64,000 bases of DNA from Chondrosia reniformis (lineage: Eukaryota; Porifera; Demospongiae; Chondrillida; Chondrillidae), in contig OX359194.1 in assembly GCA_947172415.1 (NCBI GenBank), forward strand, positions 992,001 to 1,056,000, in the 5' to 3' direction. A program made the position numbers and the translations under genes. Each line of letters begins with the position of its first letter. Within the stretch, counting starts at the first letter, position 1. The notes under the pieces were generated by a model, which saw only the letters and a program-made list of their open reading frames with translations, did not search any database and was not told where the DNA came from. Positions 38,301-49,910 of the stretch are shown one piece after another.

Positions 38301-39221
38301 GAGATCGGTCGCGCTACTATCTTATTAAAACATAGTTCATTGGTACGAACACGAGCTTACAGGAACAAATTAAACTTGCTATATAGCTTTCATCAGAATA
38401 CTAAACATGGCGCTTTTTCATTGAACCAAAAGGAGACGAGTAAAGTCAAGCCAGATATGCAAGCGCCATGTTGATGTGCTTTGCACGTATATGCATAACA
38501 CCTAAATTGATTGGTAAAACCATTTTCATCATTAATTCAATATAATACAAAACTATAATATTTTTCATATAGCTTCTGACCGACTATTAACCAACATGCA
38601 TTATAACATTCAATGACCAATATAAAATTTGTATCTTTCTATAACTTACACTATTGCATTGAGCAACAGCTAGCAAATCAGAACCTATATACTACTGTAT
38701 AATACTCTAGACCTATTATGTATACAATTAGTTGACTGAAAATTTTTAAAAATTAAATATCAATCAGTAACTCTGTATTTTTACCTATATATTGTTTTCT
38801 TGCCTCCATATGTAGGTGATGCATCCGTCTCGAGTATATACTTTAATAAAAGTTCAACTAGTAATGATGGTATGCATATATACACTAAGAAGGGACAATT
38901 AATAACAGTAATTCTAGATCTCGTATTAATTGTTCAATTATAAGTAATGAAACAGAGTTAGCATAATATGTTCAAATTCTACAGTGAATAATATCTATAG
39001 AGCTCGATGTAGTTATAATGACAATGTGACAATTATAATAATATATTAATCTGCGCGACAGTGTGTCCAGTCTACAATACTTAAACATATAGGGTAAGAA
39101 GTGTACTAACCAAAGTAAAGCAAATATATATATACAAGTTAGTTTTAACTGCATTGGATATTTATTAATGATAAATCTATTTCTTTTAACTATTAACTGG
39201 ACCTGAAGTTATTTTACTTAC

Positions 39222-39282
39222 TTTTCGCAACGAAAATGACGCAACAAATGAGGAGAGAAACCAATCCAGATGTGAGCCCCAT
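39222..39282 (-). pseudogene. Second copy of the signal-peptide exon
   Basis: The minus strand reads MGLTSGLVSLLICCVIFVAK and ends with the same A|gtaagt donor, phase 1, as the 38076 exon. It is intact and could act as an alternative first exon for the receptor at 37720, or it is the orphan first exon of a deleted copy. The surrounding 39180-39690 is a duplicate of 38030-38620. Confidence 0.6.
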
Positions 39283-40260
39283 GTTATAGTCTTCAAAATA
39301 CTGATGACTGTATCGAGTACTCGATCGATTAGTAGGGATTTCCGAAAACACTATAGCTGAAAACAAAACAACGCGCGGAAACGAAAGTGGGGCAACAAGA
39401 TAAATGTCTAGCTATAAAGATCAAATTAAACTTAATATAGCTTTCATCATAAAACTAGACGTAGCGTTTTTCCATTGAACCAAAAAGAGAGGCAAAGTGA
39501 GTAAAGTAATGCCATAATGCAAGCGCCATGTTGATGTATTGGAAGCTTTGCATAACACCTTAATTGATTGGTATAACCATTTTCATCATTAATTCTATAT
39601 ATACAAAACTATAATACCTTTCATATACCTTCTGACCGACTATTAACCGGCATGCATTATAACATGCAATGACCAATATATCTTTCTATAACTTACACTA
39701 TTGCATTGAGCAACAACTACCAAATCAGAACCTATGTACTACTATATAATACTATAGACCTATTATGTATACAATTAGTTGACGACATCCATGTCATAAA
39801 TGTTGTAATTCATACCCATATAATATACACACAGGGTTTTCAAAAGGGTACAGTCTTCATTTTTTGGGGATGTGACAAGGACGATACAAAGACTATAGTA
39901 CATACTTTATAGACAAACATTAATGGAGGTGAACTTTCGAAAAGTTTATATCACAATAACCCATTAAGTATTACAAGGTAATCCATTAGTATTACAAGGC
40001 ATTACAAAAATCATGATAATGGATGGTATAAAATATATGCATAAACACATTGATTGGTATTATAAATGGAGGAATGCACAGCATTTTGGAATACACTTTG
40101 CAATAAAATTATATATAGGACAACAGTGTTTTGAGTATAAACTCATTTTGTATATACTGTTTTAAGTATAAACTTTATTATCAATTGTCCACACTCTAAT
40201 ATAGAACTGACCTATATACACTTAATATAGCCTAATTTGTTCACACACACCATAATCAGC
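39283..40260. other. Duplicated 5' flank and AT-rich spacer
   Basis: 39283-39690 repeats the flank of the first exon at 38136, including the IRF-like block. 39690-40260 is AT-rich and contains short stretches similar to the 3' flank of the receptor genes. No exon is supported. Confidence 0.5.
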
Positions 40261-40292
40261 TATGGTAGTTATAGTGAATAAGATTAAGTTGG

Positions 40293-40366
40293 TTATTTTG
40301 AAGATTCTACAACTTTATCATAAGTATTGACTGTATCATAAGATGGATTGGTATCCATTGCTATAT
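40293..40366 (-). pseudogene. Remnant of the receptor tail exon
   Basis: The minus strand matches part of the last exon at 33829-33724 (DTNPSYDTV...YDKV-type residues through SSK-stop). It is fused directly to a decayed phosphatase exon at 40377, so the junction at about 40367-40376 is a rearrangement point. Confidence 0.55.
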
Positions 40367-40376
40367 CTATTAATGC

Positions 40377-40560
40377 TATGTCAAAGCTAGATTGAGAAAG
40401 TTAAATTTGAAGGAGAAATTGATATATTTCAGACGGTTAAAACCATTAGAATATACAATTGTGCAATGCCTGACATGCATCTGTATATATATATAGGATC
40501 AGTACAAGTTGTGTTATGAGATTCTTCAAGCATACTTGTGCTACTTCAAGATTGTGTGAA
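40377..40560 (+). pseudogene. Decayed RPTP D2 exons (last two)
   Basis: 'gctatgtcaaagctagattg' onward matches the P-loop exon downstream part ([20 protein letters not shown]) of the 21418 exon, with point changes and loss of the P-loop. 40497-40560 matches the final exon (DQYKLCYEILQAYL) with a frame-disrupting deletion before the end. Confidence 0.7.
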
Positions 40561-41059
40561 ACTAATTATATAACTGTCATTTTTTCTTTCAAAATGAAAC
40601 TATAAAGGTCGCTTACAAACATATACTGACTCATTAAACTTGTCTGCCGGAAGTTACCCTGTATAATATTAGGAAGAAAGGCGTCAGAGTAATTTTACAT
40701 TTACTGAAACTAAATATAAAGTAAATAAAAAACATTTACAAAAATGATGTTAGAAGTAGGAATGGCAGTGTTCACTAATACATCTGCAAAAAGTATCAAA
40801 ACAAGACAGTGATTATATGATAAGGCTAATCATACAGAAGTTGCATGTATACTGAAACTGAAATTTAAGTAACTTAACCATACACTTCTGTGTTTGGGCG
40901 CACCAAGTTACCTTAATCACAGTATCATATTTGAAGGGACGTCAGATTAATAGACACATATGCTAAACTAATCGTCAACCGTTATGTATATACCATACAA
41001 GAATTATTATTATAATAACACTAATTCTTGGTCAAAAAGGACACACTGTATCATGTATG

Positions 41060-41365
41060 GACACACCTGCGATAATCGGATTATCGGAAACGTTACGTAA
41101 CGTATAAACCCGGAAGTAAAGCTTGTTTGCTCAGTGTCCCCATCCGCTCGGACAGACGTTAGTAAGTTGTGTTGTCTTCACGTCTCCAAGAAAGTGACAT
41201 TGTTTGCGTTAGAATATTCACACAGTTTGATCGATCTGAAAAGGCTTTTTGCAACCAAATTTAGCAAGAAAGGCGAGACTCTTAAATTCTTTCGGCGCCG
41301 TACAGAAAGATTAACGAGATACTGTCTATATTAATTGAAGTGAGCCGGTTTACTCTGATATTAAG
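41060..41365 (+). promoter_or_regulatory. Probable promoter/5' leader of the receptor starting at 42334
   Basis: A block duplicated at 49610-49910 in front of the paralogue at 51540. It contains 'cgataatcggattatcg', the palindrome cgttacgtaacg (bZIP-like TTACGTAA) and cccggaagt, an ETS-type core, followed by a stretch with several CpGs in an AT-rich context. 'attaag|gtttgt' at 41362-41370 could be a leader-exon donor joined to an acceptor just before the ATG. Inferred from conservation and motifs only. Confidence 0.4.
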
Positions 41366-42043
41366 GTTTGTGTGTAATTAATCCTTTTAATTAGTGGCCA
41401 TTGAAACATGTTCTACAATTACGGTCACTAGTCATTTCACAAGTGTTAAGGTAGGGTATGGTCTGTGTAAGTCTAGTAAGTCTAGTACTCTAGTTAATGT
41501 CTATACTACGAATGGACCGGTGTCACAGTAAATTCTATCCCCCCTGAATTTTATCCCCCCGGGATACTTTACCCTAGGAAAATTTATCCTACCCTAGGAA
41601 ATTATATTATTACTACTGACAGGAGATGCTATGGAGAACAAATAAGCAGACCTAGTTATGCAAAGCCTCACATACGCTTCGAAGGAATATACAATATACT
41701 ATTGTCTGAATCCTATTAGTATTTGTACATCATACGCTTAGATTTTAACTTCAAAATATTTTTTTAACTGTGTCTTTTTATTAATTGGATATCGAAAAGT
41801 GTTGTAAAACGACCCACAGAAAATATAAGCTCGATATATTAGTTAGTAGAAGGTTTTATTGCATATAAAAATACGTATACACAGTGTTCTTGCGCCTCGA
41901 TAATTACTTAAATTTGTTATAATTACTACCATTAAGGTCGTATGTTTAAGTACAAGCTTAAGTCTGATTAAGTTTTGCAATTGGCTGCTAAACAATCGAA
42001 GTCTGCAGGTTTGGATATAATTATGTATATACGTATAAGTTTT

Positions 42044-42262
42044 GTCTGATCTACTTGCTTGTCATTATAGTAGATATATCTGATCTACTTGCTTGTCATT
42101 ACAGTAGATATGTCTGATCTACTTGCTTGTCATTATAGTAGATATGTCTGATCTACTTGCTTGTCATTATAGTAGATATGTCTGATCTACTTGCTTGTCA
42201 TTATAGTAGATATGTCTGATCTACTTGCTTGTCATTATAGTATATGTCTGATCTACTTGCAG
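42044..42262. repeat. 34-bp minisatellite, about 6 copies, 70 bp upstream of start codon
   Basis: The unit ctgatctacttgcttgtcat + tatagtagatatgt is repeated about 6.4 times with few changes. The same array, about 16 copies, lies at the same place before the paralogue at 51540. Confidence 0.95.
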
Positions 42263-42333
42263 TTAAATGATTCAATATCTCTATATTTTAGATATACTTG
42301 GCTTCATAATTGAAAGTCTGTTATCTGAAGGAA

Positions 42334-45300
42334 ATGAAAATGAAGCCTACTCCTCTAATTCTCTGTTTGATGCTCTCTCTACTCCCAGCACTAACAGGTA
42401 AGGCATTAGCAAAGGTTTATTTAAAGATTAAATTCGTACAATGAATATATGTACAAGCAATGTCAATTAATTAGTTATAACTTCTCTTTGGTTTTGGTAA
42501 CAATATTATAATGATATCCAGAAAATCAATCATATCACACACATTTCTTTTTGAATATAGTTTGTCAGACTGTAACAGTAGGTGGACCTGATGACACATC
42601 AACTGAAAGATCTATCACACCCACCCTTGGTAACATGATACAGCTGTTTTGTTCACGGCCAAGCTGGGCTAAGGATTGGTATACAACAGGTACTAAGGTT
42701 GCAGCAAAAGATGGAGAAATAAATACAATACCAGGACTTAATAAAAAATTGGAATTTGTTAACTTTAAGACATCACAAGTTGGAACATATAGTTGTATAC
42801 TTGAGCCAGAAAGTGATCGTTCCAATACAGCACTTTACGAAACCTTTACAGTAACTCTAGGTTAGTGCTAGGCACAACTTCACACAAATGTAACAGTTCA
42901 GAGTAAAACGATTTCTGTGAAAATCGATTCCAGATATTTAAATGATGACATTCGGTAGAGAATGATTGCCAAAGTTAGATCTCAATTTCTGTCTCATAGA
43001 TTTTGTCCAAATTGTCATTGAAGTTAGAAATAGCTTAATAAAGCCCCTGGGGTTCACAAACAATCAACAATAACATAATTTTATACCAATTGAGGAAGAT
43101 CGCAGCATCCTGGATATTGATTGTTCAAAGATTATTTGTGAATCCCAGGGGCTGTGCTATCACTCGTAACTCTTATCTTCAGATACTTATACACAGCAAT
43201 AAACCTTTATCAAGCTAATTTTAACTTTAATAAAAAATCTATGACACAAGTTAAATAACTACTTCCTTTGGTTAGAAATAACTTGTTGCAGTAGATTAAG
43301 CAAAATATTTGTCTTATCTTATATTTCTACCCTCAACTGTTATGAATGCATATATGTTTAGTATGTACGTATATATAGAGTGTATATTTAGAAATGCATA
43401 GAAAAGGACACTATATTACTATTTTCACTAAATTTGACTGTAGCTTTAGCAAGTTTATAATGATAGATGATAGGGATTTCTTCTAATTGCACCAGACTTT
43501 TCATTGAGATGGTTCGTCTTTAGTCTTTTCAGCTTCAAACTTCCGATTTCCCAGATATCAAACAGCAAAAGACTAAAGATTGACCTTGTCAAAGAGGTAT
43601 AACGGGCTTCTTTTCATTATCTGTCAGCTGACATTTGCACACATACACACATTGTTGTTTTGCATTCTATTGTATATAATACGTACGTACGTATCTTGTA
43701 GTGCATAAATACACTATATATATTTAGTATGGAGACCTAAATCAAAAATCCCTTAATTAATTTAAAATGAGTTTTATACCCTAAACTTTTTGATACTCTG
43801 CCCATTCTGTTTCTAGGTCCTTTCTTGGAGCCATATGAATTATTTATATTATTTATTTATTTATTTATATTAGATTACCTTAATATATTGTAACTTGTAC
43901 TGTATATACAAGATGATATATGTTGATATATGTATGTATGTATATCCATTTTCTTGGTTGTGGCTTTAACACATGTATTGTATAATTTGGTTGTTGTGTG
44001 TGTTATGACTGTCAGCTGAGATTTACACTATATAGCAGTAACATTGTTGCTGTTTTACGTACCTTCTTACCATCTTCTCCTATTCTAGTGAATATACAAA
44101 ATACTGTAAAAGTTGGTATGAACAGCGAAACAATCCTTACTATAAGACCGGATGAAAGTGAACCTGTAAAGCTGGAGTGTGAGCGGACAAGCAAAAATAG
44201 GAACTGGTACAGTGATGGAATTATAGTTACTCCAACTAATGGACAACTTACTACAGCAGATATGACAGGAGTTGCAACATTGTCAATCTCCACATTGAAT
44301 GCAAATAATGCTGGAAAATATACTTGTAAAGTAACTGATGGTGGTACAACAGAGTACATAATAGTATTAGGTAAGTACAATTGACAGAAGTAATATATAC
44401 GTGTAATTGTATTTGAATGTCTATCTGATAAACTTCATCAGGTAGGCATACAAATGTAAAGTAATAGATCTCCATACTGGTTGTTCAACAGCAAACTGGT
44501 AATGAATTAGTAAAAATATTTTTACCATCTTCTCTAATTAAGTAAATACACGAACTGTGAGAGTTGGAATGAACAGAAGTGAATTAACACTACTTAATGT
44601 AACACCAGATGTCAATGAACCTGTAAAGTTGGAATGTGAGTGGACAGGCCAGGATAAGTTCTGGTACAATGATAGAACTGAAGTTTCTCCGACATCTGGA
44701 CAACTTAATATCACAGAAGAAGGTGGAATCTTAACTTTGTCTATCTCCACATTTAATGAAAACTATACAGGATCCTACACTTGTATAATTACTGATGCAA
44801 CCAACTACACAGTAGTTTTATGTAAGAAAATTAACATAAACGATATATTAATACAGATACATGTCAGGCATTGTACAATTGTATATATATTCTAATGGTT
44901 TTGACAGTCTGAAATATGTCAATTTCTCCTTCAAATTTAACTTTCTAAATCTAGCTCTGACATAGCAGTAATAAATATAGCGCACTTCTAACATTAAAAT
45001 TCACTAGTGACTCACTGATTTCAGGAAGTTGGTAGTATATACCTATATGTAAATAACAATTTCTCTCTGTTTTCCATTATATACATGTTTTACCAGTTTA
45101 TACTGTTTCTAATTTATTATATAAATATATTCTGATTTAAGGAATATAGTTGAACTACGTATAAATAGCTTAAATTATTGTATTTATATTTATATATTAC
45201 AAATTAATGTTATATTTTTAGTTGCATGCATTTGTAGCAACATCAACATCAACAATATCTCCAACACCTCCTCCTCAACCATCTCAAGTCCAAGGTGTCA

Positions 45301-46745
45301 CTGTTACAAGAGGTGTATCAGATGGATCTCCATCTTTGAGAGTTTCATGGATTGCAGAATCTGGATCTGGAATAACCTACACTGTGAGGTATTCAACAAA
45401 TAGTGGTACTACAACAGAACCACCATCTGGAGCATCAACAGTGTCGGGTATCACTGGTACATCAACTACACTGAGTGGACTTACACGAGGTACAGTGTAC
45501 TACATTTGGGTAGCAACTGTTTCATCAGGTGGAAAAGGACCTTACAGTACAAGAGTTTCAGAGACTACATTTGAAGGTAGTTACATGGTAAATTAATTGC
45601 ACTTCAAATTGTTTTGAGTGTATATAGGATATAAAGTCTAAGGAGAAGAAAATATTCATATGTTTAGGTGTGTATTAATCACTGCTTTTGTAAGTTCAAA
45701 GAATGGCAGATTGTGCTATGTCATTCTGTAGTTCCACAACAAATAGCTAATGTGGATGTTAATAGGACTTTACTAACTATTGAATGGTCTGTTCCTTCAA
45801 GTGATTGTACCATACAACACTATCAAGTAGACTACAGAGTGGGTATAGTTTTCATGCCATATATAAAACCTAAGATTTGATCCTGTGGAAGAAGAAGATC
45901 CAAGACTAGCTGATTTACGTTTACCCTAAAGTGTTTTTAAGTCTATCCTTTTTGCTTCTGTACATAGTTTCAATGGTATAATAACCATAATATTTCTGAA
46001 TATGGTGCTCTATAGCTAGCTAGTTCGCACACGAATAATCAATACACCATGTTATACATTACGTAGAATAAAAGGCTTAAATGGAACTACACCAGTTGGG
46101 AACTTTGATCAAGGATACAAGAGGTTTCTCCTTTTACATTTATTCTTCTCTACTGGGCCATCTTTATGGGGATATATAGAGTAGAGAAATCAAAACTAGT
46201 GTTATAAAATATGTATATGTTATTTCATGTATATACATAGATCTAGAGAGCATTAATATGTCAGGTTCCAGTAGTTCCATATCATCTCAGACACTTGGAG
46301 CTGGTATATTTGGTGGAGTAGTAGTTGGTTTGTTGATTGGAACTGTTATTTCATGTGTAACAACAAAGATTGTATGGGGAGCTCCAAATTTGAAAAGATG
46401 TCAGAAGAGGAGTGAACAATCCAAATTAAGGTTTGTAAAGATCTGTGACTATACATCTATACCTGACATACAGCTGCAGTTCAGTAACTGAAGATTTTGA
46501 TTATAGAATTTCACAGTATACATCACAATACTCTTGATTATATGTATATAGTACAGAAAATACAACACATGTACATATTCATACATGTATGTGTACGTAT
46601 GTACCATTTCATTGTATATAACCTTTATTAAACTGTTAGGAAGTCTACTGATGAGGACTATGAAGCTCCAGATATAGCACTGGATACCAATCCATCTTAT
46701 GATACAGTCAATACTTATGAAAAAGTTGGAGAATCTTCAAAATAA
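42334..46745 (+). CDS. Chimeric Ig3-FN3-TM receptor with short tyrosine-motif tail, 556 aa
   Basis: Eight exons join in frame: 42334-42397 (signal peptide, MKMKPTPLILCLMLSLLPAL), 42561-42860 (Ig, FCSRP, DWYTTG, GTYSC), 44089-44370 (Ig), 44543-44821 (Ig), 45238-45576 (FN3), 45732-45842 (first third of an FN3), 46241-46430 (stalk and TM, about 479-500) and 46640-46745 (tail, TAA). The tail carries DYEAP, SYDTV and TYEKV, possible SH2-binding sites when phosphorylated; there is no phosphatase domain. The 45732 exon lost its second half by a deletion into intron sequence; a cryptic donor (gtg g|gtatag) keeps phase 1. The first four exons and introns are nearly identical to 51540-54036, while the 3' part matches the minus-strand receptor at 33724-35719. 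It is a type I membrane protein; function unknown, recognition likely by domain type. Confidence 0.82.
43043..43152. mobile_element. Palindromic MITE ('gcccctggggttcacaaa' ends)
   Basis: Inverted arms gcccctggggttcacaaaca and tgtgaatcccaggggc around a short centre, in the intron after the first Ig exon. It was copied by duplication to 52263-52372. Confidence 0.75.
43486..43606. mobile_element. Foldback MITE, 'gatggttcgtctttagtctttt' family
   Basis: Arms 'ttcgtctttagtcttttcag' and 'aaaagactaaagattga' flank a short centre containing two tcagatatc-like motifs, with outer 'atttcttctaattgcacc'. Copied by duplication to 52705-52825; related to 9514-9655 and 15352-15504. Confidence 0.65.
44862..44985 (-). 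pseudogene. Decayed RPTP D2 P-loop exon, inverted, at the chimera junction
   Basis: The reverse complement matches 40377-40495 (decayed copy of the 21418 exon, AMSEI...FQTVKAIR). It lies in the intron between the third Ig exon and the FN3 exon, exactly where similarity to the 51540 gene ends and similarity to the FN3-type receptors begins. Confidence 0.7.
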
Positions 46746-48588
46746 CCAACTTAATCTTATTCACTATAACTACCACAGCTGATTATGTGTGTGTGTACAT
46801 GTGTGTATATATATTAGGCTATAGTAAGTGTATATAGCTCAGATCTATAATTATTACATGTGTGGAGTGTATATAAGTATGCTTTAGATAAAAAAATTAC
46901 ACTTGGTCATTGCAGGTTCAAAAACAATGCATGCTGGTAAAGTATATAGTTGGTCATATTAAATTAATGACGAAAATGGCCAATCAATGCATGTGTAAAT
47001 ATATACGTGCTAAGCTTTGAATACATCAACATGGCGCTTGCATCTGACTTGACGTCTCTCCTCACTTTGCGTCTCCTTTTGGGTATATAATATATTATAA
47101 GTGAAAGACATCATGATCAAGATCATGTCTATAGTTAAAATAAAGAAATTGATTAAGCCAATGGCATCCTTAATAATACATAACAATTTTGGTTGCAAAT
47201 TTATATAATATTATAGTCATACATACACCATAAACAAACTTCCTATTTCTTTTTCTTTTTCGTGTACTTTCTTTTTTCTTTTTCTTTTATTGTATTTCCT
47301 TCGTTTTACTTTCCTTCTCTATATTTACAACACAAACGACATTTATGATACATGTCTGTGTCCTGCAAGCGTTACTGCTAATCTAAGGGACATGGGCCTG
47401 CTTTGGATGTTTGTTATATAAAATATGCAATAATTTACAAATATATAATAGTTAAACGTATAGATAATTCTAAATTCAAACAAACAAAAATGATATGATT
47501 TCTAAGACATTTTGACCAAGTGGCCATTAGTTGCAATAGAACAAATATTAGTATCAGATTGATTATAGTTAACAAGATGATGATGCCAAAATAAGATAGT
47601 TAAATGAAGAAATAATGAATATGACATGACAACCATAACACATCCATACTGAGTGTTAGGGTGGAATAAGTACAAGGTTCCACACTATAGGTAGCTGCAC
47701 ACCGCTGTTCAGGTTCATCACCCCGGCCCACCCCAGGTCTGAACAGCAATGCCATATTGTTAGAATCACCTCTCCTCACTGCCTGTTTGTGCTCCCCAAG
47801 TCTCACCTTAAGAGTCCTCTTTGTCTCACCTATATAGTCCCTGTTGCAGTGCTTGCAAGGGAATTAGCACACTACGTAACCCCATCCCTGGAGTACACAT
47901 CTTTCTTTTTTTCTTTTTCCATGTACGTAGGACACCAGCATTTTAGCAGTGATATATAGGACAACCAATCCAATATAGTTAAATGGAGAACTTAGCACTA
48001 TATATACTTCATGGATTTATACATATTAAGCATTCTATATATATATATGTTAGTAGTTGTATATATAATCAATCAATTATTACCTCCTCAATCTAAAAGG
48101 AATAACTTAACGCTGGTTCATTTTTAATCTTCAATTCATATTGTTATGGTTGTTTCAATTTTAAATGTTAATTAACCACATTTTATATTATAGTAATGGG
48201 TTCCGTAAAGTAACACGCTTCGGTTGGAGCGCGTTGAAATCTAGGGTAGCCTATTCCCTAGTTCGGAAACATTCATGACGATTTAGTATTTGCATGTACC
48301 TGCGTAAGTTCGCATGTTAGCGCTAGCTCATTTGAAAAAAGAAGAAGAAAAAATGAGGAATTGCAGAATTTGGCCTATTTCGGTTTAACCACTTTGCGAA
48401 GGTTGTAGAGCATCGTAACATGTTTTGGCGTTTAGAAAAGCATGCAAAAACGACTGCAAACACACGAATGCAACCGAAAATCTGAACGTTGTTGATTTAT
48501 GGGGTGTTAATGATAATACATTGAATAGGGCGGCCATGTTTTTTTTTCGGCCATCCCTACTTATAGAGTACTACCGTACTCTATGATA
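46746..48588. other. Intergenic region with inverted copy of 33.2-33.7 kb and CT-rich repeat
   Basis: 46746-47110 is similar, inverted, to 33430-33720. 47245-47310 is a C/T-rich low-complexity block, the complement of the purine block at 33050-33190. 47640-47910 holds a GIY-YIG remnant listed separately. 48190-48500 is a CpG-containing unique stretch of unknown nature (cgcttcggttggagcgcgtt). No gene recognised. Confidence 0.55.
47720..47880 (-). pseudogene. GIY-YIG endonuclease remnant of a Penelope-like or related retroelement
   Basis: The minus strand reads FPCKHCNRDYIGETKRTLKV followed by RLGEHKQAVRRGDSN, with a stop just before FPC. GIY-YIG domains of this CKxC...YIGETKR type are found at the end of Penelope-like elements. 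Only the end of the element remains; no reverse transcriptase is seen nearby. Confidence 0.65.
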
Positions 48589-48690
48589 CAGATGCATGTT
48601 AGGCATTACACAATTGTATATTCTAATGGTTTTGACATTCTCAAATACGTCTCAAATTTAACTTTCTCAATCTAGCTCTGACATTAAGAA
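48589..48690 (-). pseudogene. Third decayed copy of the RPTP D2 P-loop exon
   Basis: The reverse complement matches 40377-40490 and 44862-44985 with further deletions. It lies upstream of the duplicated region in front of the 51540 gene. Confidence 0.6.
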
Positions 48691-48936
48691 AATTACATAT
48701 GCCATGCACTACTACTCATTTATATCGATCCCTACTTCTAGTATATCCATGATGCGCCCAAACATAGAAGTGATGTGTATAGTTAAGTTTCAGTATGCCA
48801 CTTCTGCAATGTTAGCCTTACCATATGATCACTTTCTTGTTTCGTTACTTTTTCTAGATGTGCCAATCACTGTTATAGTGCCATCCCTACTTTTAACTTC
48901 ATTTTTGAATGTTTTTATTTAACTTTATATATAGGA

Positions 48937-49000
48937 TCAGTACAATTTTTTTGTGAGATTCTTCAAGCTTACTTGTGCTACTTCAAGATTGTGTGAAACT
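48937..49000 (+). pseudogene. Decayed last D2 exon
   Basis: 'aggatcagtacaat...gagattcttcaagcttactt' followed by 'tgctacttcaagattgtgtg' matches the terminal exon ([14 protein letters not shown]) and the decayed copy at 40497-40560, after which the two regions stay similar (40560-41460 and 49000-49990). Confidence 0.65.
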
Positions 49001-49609
49001 AATTATATAATTGTCATTTTTTTTCTTTCAAAATGAAACTTTAAAAGGTCACTTACAAACATTTACTGACTCATTAAAATTGTCTGCCGGAAGGTATAAT
49101 ATCGAGAAGAAAGGCGTCAGAGTAATTTTACATTTACATGCTGTCATTACTGATCGACTCATTATTGTCTGCAGAAGTAATGTATCATCATTTAGGATTA
49201 ATAGCTATACTGTAAATATCTCTAGTAACACTTTAGTGTGTCTCAATCTATGCAATGCAAGAATCTAGTTAAATATAGTTTTACTTATACATGATAATGA
49301 AGGCTGGTCCTATGTTTAACGGAGGCCGAGATGCGGTCTGCGTACTCGAGACTAAAGTCTAGTTACTGTTTTTGTAGGCATTCAGGTCAAATATTAGAAA
49401 GTATCACTCGCACTTATATTACTTAATTAGTATTTCGCAAATTTACCGGAAGTTACCTTAATCACAGTATCATATTTGAAGGGACGTCAGATTAATAGAC
49501 ACATATGCTAAACTAATCGTCAACCGTTATGTATATACCATGCAAGAATAATAACAATAATTCTTCGTCAGAAAGGACACACTGTATCATGTATAATATG
49601 TATGTGCAC

Positions 49610-49910
49610 ACCTGCGATAATCGGATTATCGGAAACGTTACGTAACGTATTAACCCGGAAGTAGAGCTTGTTTGCTCAGTGTTCCCATCCGCTCGGACAG
49701 ACGTTAGTTGTGTCGTCCTTCACGTCTCCAAGAAAGGTATCTAGCCATCAAGGTGATACTGTTTGCGTTAGAATATTCACACAGTTTGATCGATCCGAAA
49801 AGGCTTTTTGCAACAAAATTTAGCAAGAAAGGCGAGACTCTTCTTTCGGCTGTATATGAAAGATTAACACGAGATACTATCGAAGTGAGCAGTTTACTCT
49901 GATATTAAGG
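49610..49910 (+). promoter_or_regulatory. Probable promoter/5' leader of the RPTP starting at 51540
   Basis: Copy of 41060-41365, with the same gataatcggattatc, cgttacgtaacg and cccggaagt motifs preserved while neighbouring AT-rich sequence has diverged by indels. A donor-like 'attaag|gtttgt' ends the block. Role inferred. Confidence 0.4.

Noticed and set aside
41134-41334. Plus-strand ORF of about 65 aa duplicated at 49708-49902
   Set aside because: The two copies differ by frame-changing indels and show no domain, so it is better read as 5' leader or promoter sequence.
42044-42262. Direct-repeat array that could suggest CRISPR
   Set aside because: Units are contiguous 34-bp copies without unique spacers, in a eukaryotic gene flank.
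44012-44380. Minus-strand ORF of 122 aa, also at 53236-53526, 42565-42825 and 51785-52045
   Set aside because: Shadows antisense to the Ig exons, which have clear domain cores and splice sites on the plus strand.
48190-48500. CpG-containing non-repetitive block
   Set aside because: Considered as a promoter or non-coding RNA gene, but no downstream exon, conserved box or duplicate supports either.
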